This document shows, in pieces, positions 1-10,750 of a DNA stretch of 64,000 nucleotides. The notes under the pieces were generated by a model. It did not search any database and was not told where the DNA came from. It worked only from the letters and a program-made list of their open reading frames with translations. The stretch is from Trileptium ribeirensis (lineage: Eukaryota; Nematoda; Enoplea; Enoplida; Thoracostomopsidae). Both the position numbers and the translations under genes were made by a program. Every line of letters starts with the position of its first letter. Positions within the stretch are counted from its first letter, which is position 1. Location: contig JASANE010024863.1 of NCBI GenBank assembly GCA_030248225.1, forward strand, positions 23,184-87,183, read 5' to 3'.

Positions 1-255
1 CAAATACAAGATCCTTCTGATCGTACGCAACGCAATAGCAGACAACGCTCCTTCATACCTGACCGAGATTCTCCGATTTTCAATAATATCAAGATTGGCT
101 GATGAATAATATTGCGAATTGATATACCTCGAAACCAAACATTTGCGTTTGTTGGCCCATCTGCATGGAACGATTTGCCATTTGAACGTCGTAGTCGATC
201 CCTGAGCGCTGCCCAATATAAGTCTAAGTTGAAAACTTTTTATTTCCTAGAAACG
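1..255 (+). mobile_element. 3' end of a CR1/L2-like LINE reverse-transcriptase ORF, cut by window edge
   Basis: The last part of a non-LTR retrotransposon ORF enters from the left edge. One frame (bases 2-108) reads a segment containing PSYLTEIL, and a second frame (139-255) reads FVGPSAWNDLP and then a KSKLKTF-type ending before TGA at 253-255. Both match the known C-terminal region found after the reverse transcriptase core in CR1/L2-type LINEs, where a 'Y-K-L' segment is followed by 'F-GP-WN-LP' and a lysine-rich end. The two parts lie in different frames and stops occur between them (around 100-110), so the copy is dead. It carries no catalytic residues. The clade is inferred from this short region only. 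Confidence 0.75.
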
Positions 256-423
256 TGACTATTATACTCGTTACTATTTTTATGATTTCTTTGGCGCTTT
301 TGCAACGCCTTGTGCGAAAAGAGCGCGGTATAATTATTATTTGGGCGCTTTAGTTAGACGTAAACGGGGATTCCAACTCCTTCCGACAAATGTGGGTCGA
401 ACGGGGTTGGGTGTAAAAGAGAT

Positions 424-822
424 TTTAATGGGTCCATGAGATCCAGAAAGCTCGAAAAATGGTAATATCTCCGCAACCCGTCGAGGAGCGATATTGTTAT
501 TGGTATCTTGTATAGTAAATAGTATTTTGTATAAAAAATCATCCTCTACATAGCTGCAAGTACAGGTAATGTCATTATTTACACTGCACGGTTTGGCGAA
601 AATGGTACTTTCAGTGGAAACCCACGAAAACGGCTCGAGGTATGGGGGTGTTATTTGTTTCGTTTTGTAGAGCAATTCATCTTATTTGTAGTTACTAAAT
701 ATACAGTGGGCTGGTAGATGTCCTCAACTGTGCAAACAGCACGGCCGATATTAGGCTCTATTTTGTAGACTAAGTATTATTCAATACAGCTGTTTACGTC
801 TCTCTAAATCACGTATTCAGCA
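424..822. repeat. Diverged interspersed repeat (repeat B), copy 1
   Basis: This stretch shares a colinear set of words with 7522-7872: GGGTCCATGAGATCCA near the start, a CACTGC/CGCTGC plus GGTTT/GAGTTT block, GAAAACGGC, and a shared end, CAGCTGTTTACGTCTCTC against AGCTGTTTAGTCTCTC. The copies are strongly diverged with indels, so this is an old repeat. The open frames here on the minus strand (337-675) are not supported as genes, because the same reading is not kept in the other copy. Confidence 0.55.
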
Positions 823-1164
823 CCCAAAACTGCTTGGTTATGAGAAAAGCTAAAGTAGTTTTAGGTTTTGCATATAGCGTTACAAGCATTTGTCTCTATG
901 TCCTACTACTAAACATGTTAAACAACACATCGTTTCATGCTCAATTTTACATTCGTTGGATTCTATCAATTACTTGTTTCTTCCATTTGGATACCGCATC
1001 TTGCTCTGCTTGTCTACAAACATACATTTTTGTGTGCAAGGATAAATTTCCATGCAAAGCCTCACATATCAAAACATTTACATCAAGAAATTGTTCTGTA
1101 AAATGTGGAGAATGTGAGGATGAAGACTTGCCGTTGAATTTCCCTAGGATAAGCAAATGCATGC
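823..1164. other. No feature recognised
   Basis: An ATG-initiated frame begins at 834 and runs into the LINE relic downstream, giving a 188-codon reading. Only its last third (from about 1165) is recognisable LINE protein. The first part, cysteine-rich with a hydrophobic start, matches nothing I know and is probably a chance extension upstream of a 5'-truncated insertion. Confidence 0.4.
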
Positions 1165-1630
1165 TCAAAATGTCAGGTGTGTCGCAAACGCGTGGACACT
1201 CACTGAAACTGATAAAAAAGAATTTCAAAACGAATATTTTAAAACATTCTTTCGGAGTCCGGGTAATCAATGCCTGGAATTTGTTACCCGAACTCGTCGG
1301 CAATAAACCTCTCATCCGCGTTTCTAACTGTAGGTCATTCAAATTTCGCTTGAAAAATGTCGACTTGGCGCAATTTCTGCACTACGATAGGAATATGTGA
1401 CCTGTTCTGAGGCAGCCCCTCAAGCCTTCCTAATCCTATCAAAAATTCCGTCGAAATACAAAATGTGCTTACCTATTTTCGTGTAACTCGTTAGTGCTTA
1501 GTAAGGTGCATGTCGGACCTAAACAGTGACGTTGAAATTATTTTCCAAAAATCCTATTTTTATATAATTCGCAAATGGTACATGCATCTCTACGCCCAGT
1601 GGCTATTTAGTGTTATCACCATTATCGTTG
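1165..1630 (+). mobile_element. LINE 3' end (C-terminal RT region plus 3' UTR), uninterrupted copy
   Basis: The frame reads TRGHSLKLIKKNFKTN, then FGVRVINAWNLLPE and ends at TGA (1398-1400). This is the usual ending of CR1/L2/Jockey-type LINE ORF2, where 'R-H-L' is followed by 'F--RV-N-WN-LP'. It is followed by about 230 bp of non-coding 3' sequence that is shared with 3641-3855 and, inverted, with 18460-18690. The copy is 5'-truncated: the reverse transcriptase catalytic block is absent. It serves as the empty site for the insertion seen in the two related copies, since GAATATTTTAAAACATTC (1228-1252 area) is continuous here. Confidence 0.8.
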
Positions 1631-1648
1631 CGCTAGCCTTAGCGCAAC
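1627..1648. repeat. Perfect 9-bp stem-loop at a LINE/repeat junction
   Basis: GTTGCGCTA (1627-1635), a 4-base loop and TAGCGCAAC (1640-1648) form a perfect stem. The same hairpin is kept in the inverted copy at 18441-18462. It sits exactly where the LINE 3' end stops matching the copy at 3641-3855. Confidence 0.7.
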
Positions 1649-1905
1649 CGTAGCGCTCGCCTTTTTTCAATGCATGCCACGCAAATACAATTACTTTTAT
1701 CGTATTTCACAACCCCTAAAACCTACACACACTATAACCCGCATACATGTATATTGAAAAACTGGCAAAATGTGACCATTTTTGATGCAAAACTTAACAA
1801 ATATTCACCTGCTCGACTCGTATTCGTAGCGTTGAAATCACGTGATATGTTTCTTGTTGGGGCGTCAAGACCCATTTATTAGGGCCTGAAAAGAGAGATA
1901 CCGCT
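1631..1905. repeat. Interspersed repeat D, copy 1
   Basis: This follows the LINE 3' end and matches 18180-18440 in inverted orientation over nearly its full length, through GGGCGTCAAGACCCATTTATT to the GATACCGC(TG)CAGAGC end. A weaker copy of the part around 1665-1790 is seen at 61565-61690 (GCATTCCATGCAAATGCAA, then ATCTTATTCTGCAACC). It is absent after the LINE copy at 3855, so it is not part of that LINE. The ORF at 1670-1882 has no recognisable protein content. Confidence 0.65.
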
Positions 1906-2281
1906 GCAGAGCACAGTTATAATTCCGGTAAACAACCGGAAACGTGGAGCAAACTCCGGAAACGCCACAAATATTAACACACACAATGTGGCTAAAATAA
2001 GGAAACCAACGTGTTATCGGGTTAAACAACCTTATAATTTCATTGTTGACTCCCAACAACCAAAAACATACTTTGTTAAATTTAACTTTTCATGGGTACT
2101 TATAGGTTTGGCATATAGCGACGAACAGATGGAGCAAAAGAATTTCAATCGCAATCAGACACTATTTGACGAAACTTCGCACGATACAGTCGGTCCGTTT
2201 CAATTATAACTGTCTACAAAGGGTTAACGGACGTTGTTGTTGGATGATGGATGTGTGCTGACAAAAAGCTATCCCGATTTT
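1906..2281. other. No feature recognised
   Basis: Only short unsupported frames are present (1865-2059 minus, 1988-2209 plus). I see no repeat boundary or motif apart from the left target duplication of the foldback element at 2274-2281. Confidence 0.4.
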
Positions 2282-2891
2282 GGTTCTTTTCCATTATTCC
2301 CCACAACCTACGTTTGCCCAAACATGGTTAGATTCTGGAAATTGTTATTTTTGTGATCATCGAGATCTTCCGTTATAATTTCAACCAAAAAATTGAATTT
2401 TTAAAATTTTAGATTTTTTCGGGTCCCAAGGGTCCGCCGTCTTTGGGAACCCGCAAAAATTTTTTCTTAAAAATTAGATTTTTACCTACCATTCGACGCG
2501 GCTTGACGAGCTGAATCGAATGGTGATATTTTTAACGGGATCCAATAACCGGATCCTAAGTTATGGCCAAAAATATCGGAGGCTGAGAGGCTCAGCAATT
2601 GAACAGTTTTTGGCCATAACTTAGGATACTTTTATCGGATCCCATTAAAAATAACACAATTAGCTCAGCTCGACAAGCCACGTCGAATGGTGGGTAAAAT
2701 CTAATTTTTAATAAAAAAATTTTTGGGTTACCAGGGGGACCCTTGGGACTCAAAAAAATCTAAAATTTTAAAAATTCAATTTTTGGTTGAAATGATCAGG
2801 GGAGGTCTAGTGGATCACAAAAATACCAAAATTTCCTGAATCTGACCATTTTTGGGCAAACCCGCGCTGGCGGGGATAATAGAAAAGAACC
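2282..2891. mobile_element. Foldback (palindromic) miniature element, 610 bp, copy FB1
   Basis: Almost the whole element is one large inverted repeat. The left end GGTTCTTTTCCATTATTCCCC pairs with GGGGATAATAGAAAAGAACC at the right end, and inner segments pair as well: CCTAAGTTATGGCCAAAAA (2555-2573) with TTTTTGGCCATAACTTAGG (2607-2625), GACCCTTGGGA with TCCCAAGGGTC, and AAAAATTCAATTTTT. The apex holds GCTGAG-AGG-CTCAGC. The flanks CCGATTTT (2274-2281) and CTTATTTT (2892-2899) agree at 6 of 8 bases, which fits an aged 8-bp target duplication and is backed by the exact duplications of two relatives. It has no coding capacity, and the superfamily is not assigned. Confidence 0.8.
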
Positions 2892-2935
2892 CTTATTTTA
2901 CTGTATTTGTATCAGTTTCCCACTTTCTATGCCCA

Positions 2936-3855
2936 GACACCTGCTCAAAATGTCAAGCGTATCGCAAACGCGTGGACACTCACTGAAACTAATAAAAAAG
3001 AATTTCAAAACGAATGTTTTAAACTAGTCCGTAGTGGAACTACATTTGTGAGCGGAGCTTGGGCTGTGGCGTTACGAATGTATAACTCAATTTTATGTTC
3101 TTCAAATAACTAGATTGCATAGGGCTTTATCATTGGTAAAAATATTATTTGAATTCTTCGACCCAAAAAACCCTATAATGGTTTGATCGAAACGATTCTA
3201 TTTCAATAAATAACACAAATATTGCAAAATTCTCTATTTTAGCTGCATAAGCTTAACTAATTAGCTAATTACCACTCAAAATTTTTTGATCTCAAATATC
3301 AGGTGCACACTCTGACATGATAGGCTTTCAAACAAAAAAAGTTTTTTAAAATCGGTTCAGTGGTTATTGAGATCCGTCGGACCGAACGAACGAACGGACG
3401 GACGGACATCGACCTTTTTAATACCAGACAGAAAATAGTGAACGCTTCGCTTCACTTCGCTCAAAAATTCTTTCGGAGCCCGGGTAATCAATGCTTAGAA
3501 TTTGTTACCCGAACTCGTCTGCAATAAACCTCTCATCCGCGCTCCTCCTAACTGTAGATCATTCAAATTTTGCTTGAAAAATGTCGAATTGTCGCTATTT
3601 CTGCACTACGATAGGAATATGCGATCAATTGTGAGGCAGGCCCTCAAGCCTTTTTAATCCTCTCAAAATTCCGCCGAAATACAAAATGTGATTCTCTATC
3701 TTGTGTAACTTTTTAGTGCATAGTAAGGTGCATGTCGGACCTAAACAGAGATTTTCAACTTCATTTATTTTCAAATATCATACTTTTATATCATTTGCAA
3801 ATTGTGCATGCATTTCTACGTGCAGTGGATATTTAGCGTTATCACCATTATCGTT
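2936..3855 (+). mobile_element. LINE 3' end interrupted by a CTAG-ended element
   Basis: The C-terminal LINE segment (2936-3023) continues after the insertion at 3466, with FGAR/RVINA-type sequence, the end of the reading frame near 3630 and the same 3' UTR as 1424-1630, running to ATTATCGTT at about 3855. Sequence identity with 1165-1630 is high except for the insertion. The copy lacks the reverse transcriptase core and cannot be functional. The ORFs at 2907-3113 and 3701-3985 are read-throughs of the repeat. Confidence 0.75.
3024..3465 (-). mobile_element. CTAG-ended miniature element, copy 1, nested in a LINE
   Basis: On the minus strand the element starts near TTTTTGAGCGAAGTGAAGCG, carries a GTCCG-TTCG run followed by GGTCCGACGGATCTCAA and TGAACCGATTTTA, and ends GTAGTTCCACTAC-CGA-CTAG. 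The last bases contain a GTAGT/ACTAC hairpin 3 nt before CTAG, and the host base after CTAG is T. Those 3'-end features resemble Helitrons. A 5' TC start is not evident, so the Helitron call is tentative. It lies at the same LINE position as the copy at 18848-19289. Confidence 0.6.
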
Positions 3856-5667
3856 TCAAATTGTGATCAGTTGTAAGGGGCTCTATGTCCTTTCTGATCT
3901 CATCTGTATATTTACCACATGCCAGTCTATTATTTTTGTACAGCAGGATCTTTTCTCTGGACTATATCTCACATGGACAGTGTGATTATGGATAATGCAT
4001 AACAGTTCTATGTAATAAGGCTGGGTTGACCGGTAATAAACTAATTTGTTGTAAGAATTGTTCCTCGTAAGCTTACATTAGCAAAATAGCGATATTGCAA
4101 TTTGTCTCATTCAACGAGCTGTGGGTGTATTGTAAAATTGATTTTTATTTTCATATTTACATTTAGCTTGAAATGCATTGTAGGGGTATATCTTGCTAAG
4201 ATACACAGAAGGCGGAACTGCCAATCGAGTCAAGGTGGCGCCGCCGCATAAACATTTTGAGAACTCAATGTTACTGTGAATTTGTCTAACATAAATTCCC
4301 TGAAGTGTGTTTGTAATTTGTTATAAATAATTTGTTCTGAATATAGGTATAGTCTCAGCGACTCAGCCGGGAACTACGTTCTTGAAAAGGCGATGGTTTA
4401 CCTGAGTTACCTGACCCAGCAATGTCAGTCTGCGCCCATGTTAAGAACTGCTCGGCGGTTGTCCTTTTTGGTTTCCGCCCAGGCGATGACACGAATTGAT
4501 CGTGTCGCCAGCTCTGATTGGATGACCAGGGAAAGACCGGCTCCGCACCTGCAACGACTAGTCGTTTTCATGTCGTGATTGCTCGGCCACGAAGGCGTGA
4601 CCAGTTTTTGAAAAGACGTTTTTGAAAACGCGATAGTATGGATATATTTATTGTAAATATGTTCGGAGTACTATTAGAGCTTGTACCAACTAAAGTGCAA
4701 CTGCTGTTGAGAAGGATCGTGATCAAATTGCTCTTAAAATCGGTGGAAACAGTATTTCGAAAATTCCGGATGCATATCATAAAAACTCGCACTGTTTCTG
4801 TGGTCAAAGTAACTACATAATATATAATGGTGAGAAATTGCCGAATATACGCTCAGTGCTTGTGATATAAATAATTTAGTGTGACACAGTTTACACAGAG
4901 ATGCATAGAAGAAATTTTGCTCGAACCTTTTTCAATGTTTTTAAGCCGTCATAAATAGCGTGATACTGTTTTTTGAAGTACATGAGAGCTTATATGTCGA
5001 GAATTCAACTATAACTCTTATTAGGCAGTAATTCACTATTCGTCTGCAGCGACTATACTAGTCGGTGTGTTCTTTACAAGTCTACTATATATTATTATTT
5101 TATGCATAAAGCGTTGCGAATTTAGAGAGGCAGGAGAGTCTAGTATAATATTTAACTGTTAAATATTGATTTTGTATTGTGCAGCCTAGTACCTGCCACA
5201 ACAATAAATTCTTATTGTCAATACTATATTTCGTTTTAATATTTATATTTGGAATTGTGAAACAGGAATTAATGTTGCTATGTAATGTTTCGTGTTTCTT
5301 AAAATTTCCTTTCTGTACTGTATAGTATGCTATTTATGCAACGAAGTCATGCGTTTGGTTTATTTATGTTTTTATACATGTGTGATATGTCGGCCAGGCT
5401 TTGCAGAATGAACTTAATCGTAATAATAGTTTTGGGGGTAATATCTTGGGATACATCGTTATGAAACCGGCAGTCGATATCTTCGCCAAAACTGAATTGC
5501 GTGCGGTCTGGCTTTTCAATATTGCACATTGAACTCAAGGTGTTTTTGGGCTTTTCATTCGCTGATAATTTTTTGGTGTAAAAAAATTCGTGAGCCTCCT
5601 GGATTTGACACAGAATTTTGCGGGGCAAAATCTAATGTTTGTCGGCAGAAAAATCGTGTCGCCGACT
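3856..5667. other. No gene recognised; GC-richer stretch at 4200-4640
   Basis: Nothing conserved is apparent. Around 4200-4640 base composition rises and a 61-codon frame (4393-4578) lies there without recognisable motifs. The overlapping frames at 5347-5793 on both strands shadow each other and have no domain signature. I see no splice-supported gene model. Confidence 0.35.
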
Positions 5668-6368
5668 CCCGAATCAAACAAGGCCTGGTCGACGTGTGTA
5701 GCAGCTATTTTGCACATTCAGAAATCTGCAGGGTATGTTAGAATTAATGGGTCCAACTCAATAACGGAGTATGGATTATGTAGAAGTACTTAGTTGTAAG
5801 CTTGGCTAAAATAAGTTGCATCACGCACCAGTCAGTGCGCTTGTAAACATTGTAAATCAGTCTACATTTAAGTAAAGTAACGTATATGCAACGCAGCCAG
5901 AAACTGTATTCTTTGCAATTCTTTTATTTTCTTTTAGAACCATATAGACAATAATTTTAAGTTTCCTGCAGAATAACATGTTATAAACGTATGTGTAATA
6001 AAGGGAGGCGATTGAAACATAGCGAAAGGGTTTGGTCTACGCTCCATGCAAGCATGTTTAGTTACAAGCACATGTTGTTTGACGTAATTTACGCAAGATT
6101 GTATAGTTGAACACATTTTTTGCTCTGTTAGCCCAAAAACTGACATATTGATCTATAAATAAACATTATTAGCCTCCTCAGTCTCATTAAAGTTCCGGAG
6201 ACGCAATAATGCTATCACAATTCATTAGGTTTAATGTAAAAGTTTTATTAATACATTTTAAATCCACTGTACCTTCATTTCTTCCTTCATCTGTTTTACT
6301 ATATATAAGCTTTGAAGACCAGGTTCCGGTTGCTGCCTCAGGTAAAATTCGGTCCCGGTTATTCCCCG
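5668..6368 (-). mobile_element. hAT-like miniature element, truncated copy F
   Basis: This matches the right two thirds of the element at 32200-33374: a GTGTAGCAGCTATTTT block near 5697, the AACGGAGTATGG block, an internal segment ending in AGTTTCCTGCAGAA (5958-5975), and the terminal GGTTCCGGTTGC plus GGTTATTCCCCG end at 6368, where the consensus is ATTCCCTG. The left third, including the CCGGAATTCCGG end, is missing, and no matching target duplication for ATGGCTAC (6369-6376) is found upstream. It is a 5'-deleted relic. The ORFs in it (5934-6146, 6209-6391) are non-coding readings. Confidence 0.75.
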
Positions 6369-7521
6369 ATGGCTACCTAATAGTATGCTAAAAGACATTA
6401 TACCAAAGGTGTCCAGGTGCGTTTTTGCTAAATGTTCTGTAATTTGTGCCAAATTTAACGTAAATTTTTTTGGCGCTTCCGATGCCTGCGGGGTGGGGGT
6501 TGTTACTTGGGTGTCCGCACTATGTATTATAAATATTTTTTGAGTAACGTAATCAATATCAAACGTGAAGTTATGGCGGCCGTTCAGTTTGCACCGAAAA
6601 CTTTACACTAAACGAGGCTCCTTTCCTACGGTAATTTTAACCAGCAACCGAAAACATAATATATTTCAGTTTTTGTCCCCGAGAGATTTGATTTGATTAC
6701 AATTGCTTTGCCGGTGTTGAGTTCATAGATTTATTTTTGTGTTTTATATGTGTAGTGTTAATCCATTCATATGCATATGAAGTCATGTTTCTGTCGTTAG
6801 GAAAAAGTGACTACTTCTATCCGCTGGGTGCACGTAAAGCTAGATAAGTCTCACCCAGCGTAGTGATACAATTTGCAGGTCTAATTACATCAGCTAGTTG
6901 GTTCCATACATTAAAATTGATAACAGCGAAGTTGTGCTTAAGGATATTTAAACGAATTCAGGGCTTAATTAGTTTCAGGGAATGTTCCGTGCGCATTGAT
7001 ATTGCAACGCAGAGTAAATAAAAATTTTGACTCGATCCAGTTTCTCCTGTGAGACGCATAAAACCGTAATAAGATTGAGTTCGAACGCATCGGCGCGGTT
7101 CGAGTGACTACCATAAAGAAAATCCTTCAGGATTTGACATTTTTAGTATTGCTGCTGTTGCAGCTAGAAGACGTGTGAAGTCACGTTTTTATGGATCGGT
7201 TGCATTCATGAAATGTAGCCTGCGCCGTTCTGATGTCCTATTCCAGGTCCTAGCGAATAGAAAACTTGTGTCAATGTGTTCAATGCTACAAGCACCAACC
7301 GTGTTTCAATGCAACACGGTTTCTCCTGGCGGTCCTCGGAGAGAGCGAATTTCGCCGGGTCAAATATGATATTTCAAAAGTGAAGTAAGGCCAACCTTTT
7401 TAATCTATCGATATCTGACTTGCCTTTCCAACTTTGTCTAAGTATTCACGAATAGGCTTATATTGTAGAGTAAATAAACCCTTATAACGACTGTTTTAGG
7501 ATGTAGGATTATGGTCGAAAG
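6369..7521. other. No gene recognised; one perfect stem-loop
   Basis: CGCTGGGTG (6822-6830) pairs with CACCCAGCG (6852-6860) across a 21-base loop. Otherwise I see only short unsupported frames (for example 7175-7369). Confidence 0.4.
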
Positions 7522-7872
7522 TGGGTCCATGAGATCCAAAAAAAATTTGAAATCGCAATATCTCCCCAACTACTCGAGCTGTATGGGTGTTCTTCCGATT
7601 CACTATCTATATAATTGCTGTACTACTATTTTCATTTTTTACGCTGCAGAGTTTTGTTAAAATGAGTTTTGACTACAAGAAAACGGCATTATCTTAGTAA
7701 CTGCTGCCGGTATATGGGCTTTATTGATATAATTTTTGTTGAGCATTGTTGAGTTTCTAAATATGCAATAATCGGCTATAAATTTTCAAATATTTAACCA
7801 ACATGGTTGATATTCGGATAATTTTGTTGATGCTCAATATAGCTGTTTAGTCTCTCTAAATTACATATTTGA
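7522..7872. repeat. Diverged interspersed repeat (repeat B), copy 2
   Basis: Colinear with 424-822: GGGTCCATGAGATCCA at 7523, ACGCTGCAGAGTTT near 7640, GAAAACGGC at 7679, and an AGCTGTTTAGTCTCTC end. Unlike copy 1, it runs directly into a CTAG-ended element at about 7869. Confidence 0.55.
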
Positions 7873-8292
7873 GCGGAGCTCGGCGAAGCCGAGCGAAGCG
7901 TTTTTATTTTCTGTCTTGGAATAAAAGGTCGATGTCCGTTCGTTCGGTCCGACGGATCTCAAGAACCACTGAACGGATTTTAAAACTTTTTTTGTTTGAA
8001 AGCCTATCATGTCAGAGTGTGCACTTGATATTTGGGATTAAAAAATTTTGAGTGGTTAATTAGTAATTAGCTAATTAGTTAATTTTATGCAGCTAAAATA
8101 TTTGTGTTATTTATTGAAATAGAGTCGTTTCGATCAAACCATTATAGGGTTTTTTGGGTCGAAGAATTCAAATATAATATTTTTACCAATGATAAAGCCC
8201 TATGCAATGTAGTTACAAGAACATAAAATTGAGTACATTCGTAATGCCACAGCCCAAGCTCCGCTCACAAATGTAGTTCCACTACCGACTAG
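7869..8292 (+). mobile_element. CTAG-ended miniature element, copy 2
   Basis: It starts GAGCGGAGCTCGGCGAAGCC, continues with TTTTTATTTTCTGTCTTGG, a GTCCGTTCGTTCGGTCCGAC block and ACCACTGAACGGATTTT, and ends with the GTAGT/ACTAC hairpin and CTAG at 8289-8292, followed by T. No coding capacity. The ORF at 7869-8051 is a reading of the repeat and recurs in the other copies, for example at 24127-24348. Confidence 0.65.
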
Positions 8293-9039
8293 TAAATACT
8301 CAGAATTCACCACCCTGGCGACAAGACGACATTGTTCGTATTTATGCAAGTAAATAACGACAGACATTTGTAGTAGACTCCATTAACTTATAACAGGTTG
8401 ATAACAGCGATATGAGCCCATATCAGCTATTCTGAGGGGTCTTCGTTTTATATACATCCACTGCCTTAGCACATAACCATGCCAGTATTCTGTTACTAAA
8501 AACTGTTCAAAAGATATGTAATACTGGTAACACAAGGAGTCACAAAGGCGATTCAAGAAGAGTGCTCTGTATTACCGCCAGGGAGTGACTAAGCTTTGAA
8601 GTTAGCAAGTACATATACTGACCGACAGCCTTTTGACGAAAAAGAGACCTAAGAAATACTATTTTCACATGTGACGCCTTCGATTCACGGAACTTGTTCT
8701 TTTTTTGTCACAGAAATTGACACCAACGCACCCGCTGCAACGTTACAGTGGGTTTAGCTGTCAAATATAAGACAACTGTGTGGCAAGTTGAGCGAACCGA
8801 CTTTTAATTTACACAGCAGCGACAATTTTTGCTTATTGCAAATGATCATTTCGATTTGTGGCATTCGAAATTCGGCTTTTAACGTTAGGAAAAGCTAAAT
8901 TGCTTTACGGTATTTCGAACTATGTTTTATATGCATCGTATTTACACTTATGTTTACTTAGGTTCCGTAGTTTGTTTTCTGTGTTTTATAAGATTTCGGA
9001 TAAACAATGGCACTGATCTCGATAATGTCACTGTCTCTT
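8293..9039. other. No feature recognised
   Basis: Intergenic sequence without recognisable protein or repeat content. The ORF starting at 8922 runs into the LINE relic in a different frame. Confidence 0.4.
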
Positions 9040-9540
9040 TAGCGGTGAAGTCTTGGAGCAGGTTGACAGCTTCGTGTACCGTGGATCAACATTTACATGT
9101 GGAGCAACCACATACTCGGCTGAGATCAATGTGAGGATAGGAAAGGCAACATCTATGCTTAGCCGTCTCGGTAAAGCTGTGTGTTTCCGGAATAACCAAG
9201 ACCAAAATTCCAATTGTGTCATATTTCCGGTGTTATACGGGTTAGAAAGCTGGTGCAGACTTGCGCAAGCTGGAAACCTTTCAAATGGGTTGGCTACGCA
9301 GAATCCTAGGTAGGCGTTTCTGAATAGATTGAGGAACGCTGCAATACTAGCTCAGTGCTACAACCGACTGCCTATCGGTCAGATGCTTCGGATAAATCGA
9401 CTGTCATGATTCGGCAATCTGGCACAGATGCCGAACGTTGGTATACCGGACAAACTATTATTTTCGGAGTGGCCACCGATGCACCACAAATACCCCGAAG
9501 CTCCGCGATCTCGGCGGTCATCTAATGTTACGGAATAACC
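9040..9540 (+). mobile_element. RTE-like LINE relic, C-terminal reverse-transcriptase region
   Basis: Three successive frames read the typical post-catalytic region of RTE/BovB-type LINEs: EQVDSFVYRGSTFT (9053 on) with EINVRIGKATSMLSRLGKAV, then LRKLETFQMGWLRRILG (about 9260-9310), then NRLRNAAILAQCYN through LPIGQMLRINRLS (9321-9407) and the NLAQMPNVGIPDKLLFSEW segment (9418 on). In intact RTE elements these follow the catalytic YADD box as 'YLGS', 'EI--RI-KA', 'LYG-E-W', 'RIL' and 'RLRW-GH'. At least two frame changes and one in-frame stop show decay. The catalytic box and the endonuclease are absent. Confidence 0.8.
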
Positions 9541-10750
9541 AAGCTCTAAATGACGTTGCTTTGGGAAATGCGAGGAATCACCAAATGTGCTAGTTACTAG
9601 CCATAACCTCCGGATTTGAGGCGATAAGTTCAAGTAACGTCAAACAATGGTATTTTAAGCCACAATTTTTACTTGGGGATTAATTTTAATATAATACTTA
9701 TTTGAATATACGAAATATATTTAATACTTAATATAATAGACGAATTTAATTTAATGATTTAATACTTAATTTAATATACGAAATACGTTCCATTTGCTGT
9801 ATCTGGTTGAATTCCAGGATTTAAATTTGTCTGGGAGCAAAATTGTAGTGGGCGCTAAAACCGCTAGAGATAATAAGTATCTAGCCCCTGTGTTTCTTCT
9901 GAATACTACAGAGTCTAAGTATCTAGCAGAGAAGGCTAGGGCAGATTGTCTGCTATACTGTTTTAAAATCTGTGATGCTTGACCATTGACTCTTGCATTG
10001 ACCATGTTCAACGTGGACCAACGCAGACACATGTTGACATATGGACAAGAAAGGAATTCGTGGTATCACTTGCTTGACGTGGATCGTAACATATTGTGGG
10101 GATCCCCACGAGATCTTCATGGAGATGGGGTGGAGGATTTCTACCCCATGACAAGCCTGGTAATACCTGTGGATAACCAAAATGAATGTACCATTACTTG
10201 CAGGTATTTCGAAGTGCAAAGTTTGTGCAACAACGCTGGTGATTTAGAGATATTACTTATGACCTAAAAATACGCTATAATTGCGGTTTCCGAGACTTCG
10301 CTAAATACCTAATTTCTTGATAAAAGTTTCAATTTTCATGTTCGTAGATTGGATCACATTCCTATACAAACAATTAGTTAAAACGCGTGTCTTTGAGTGA
10401 TAAGCTGAAATATGATACGATCGCTGATGCATCACTGCGATTTTCCAGTTTAAACGTGATTGGAGTGCATCTTCAGCTTCAAACTACAACACGATTACAA
10501 TGCATTTACAGACCAGTTGGAGCATCAGTTGAGTGTTATTTTTGAGTACGTATTTAAAAAATGCAACCAAAGCTTCATGTCTGTGATTATTGTTGGGGTA
10601 TTAATTTTCCAAAATTTGACTGAAGCTCATATTTATACATCGCCAATTACCGGGGATTATAAATTGCTTTTGAACTCTTATGCGGAGCAATGTTGCTTAA
10701 GCTTGTTACTTTCCGCGCGAAATAATATTCTCGATATACTACCTACAAAT
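9541..10750. other. No gene recognised; AT-rich internal repeats at 9670-9790
   Basis: TAATATACGAAATA- and TTTAATACTTAATTTAAT-like words recur several times between 9670 and 9790. The ORFs on both strands at 9766-10267 and the 132-codon frame at 10460-10858, which crosses into the hAT-like element, match nothing known. The last 8 bases (10743-10750, CTACAAAT) are the target duplication of the next element. Confidence 0.4.

Noticed and set aside
834..1400. 188-codon frame as one protein
   Set aside because: Only its end (from about 1165) is LINE protein; the upstream part is an accidental in-frame extension.
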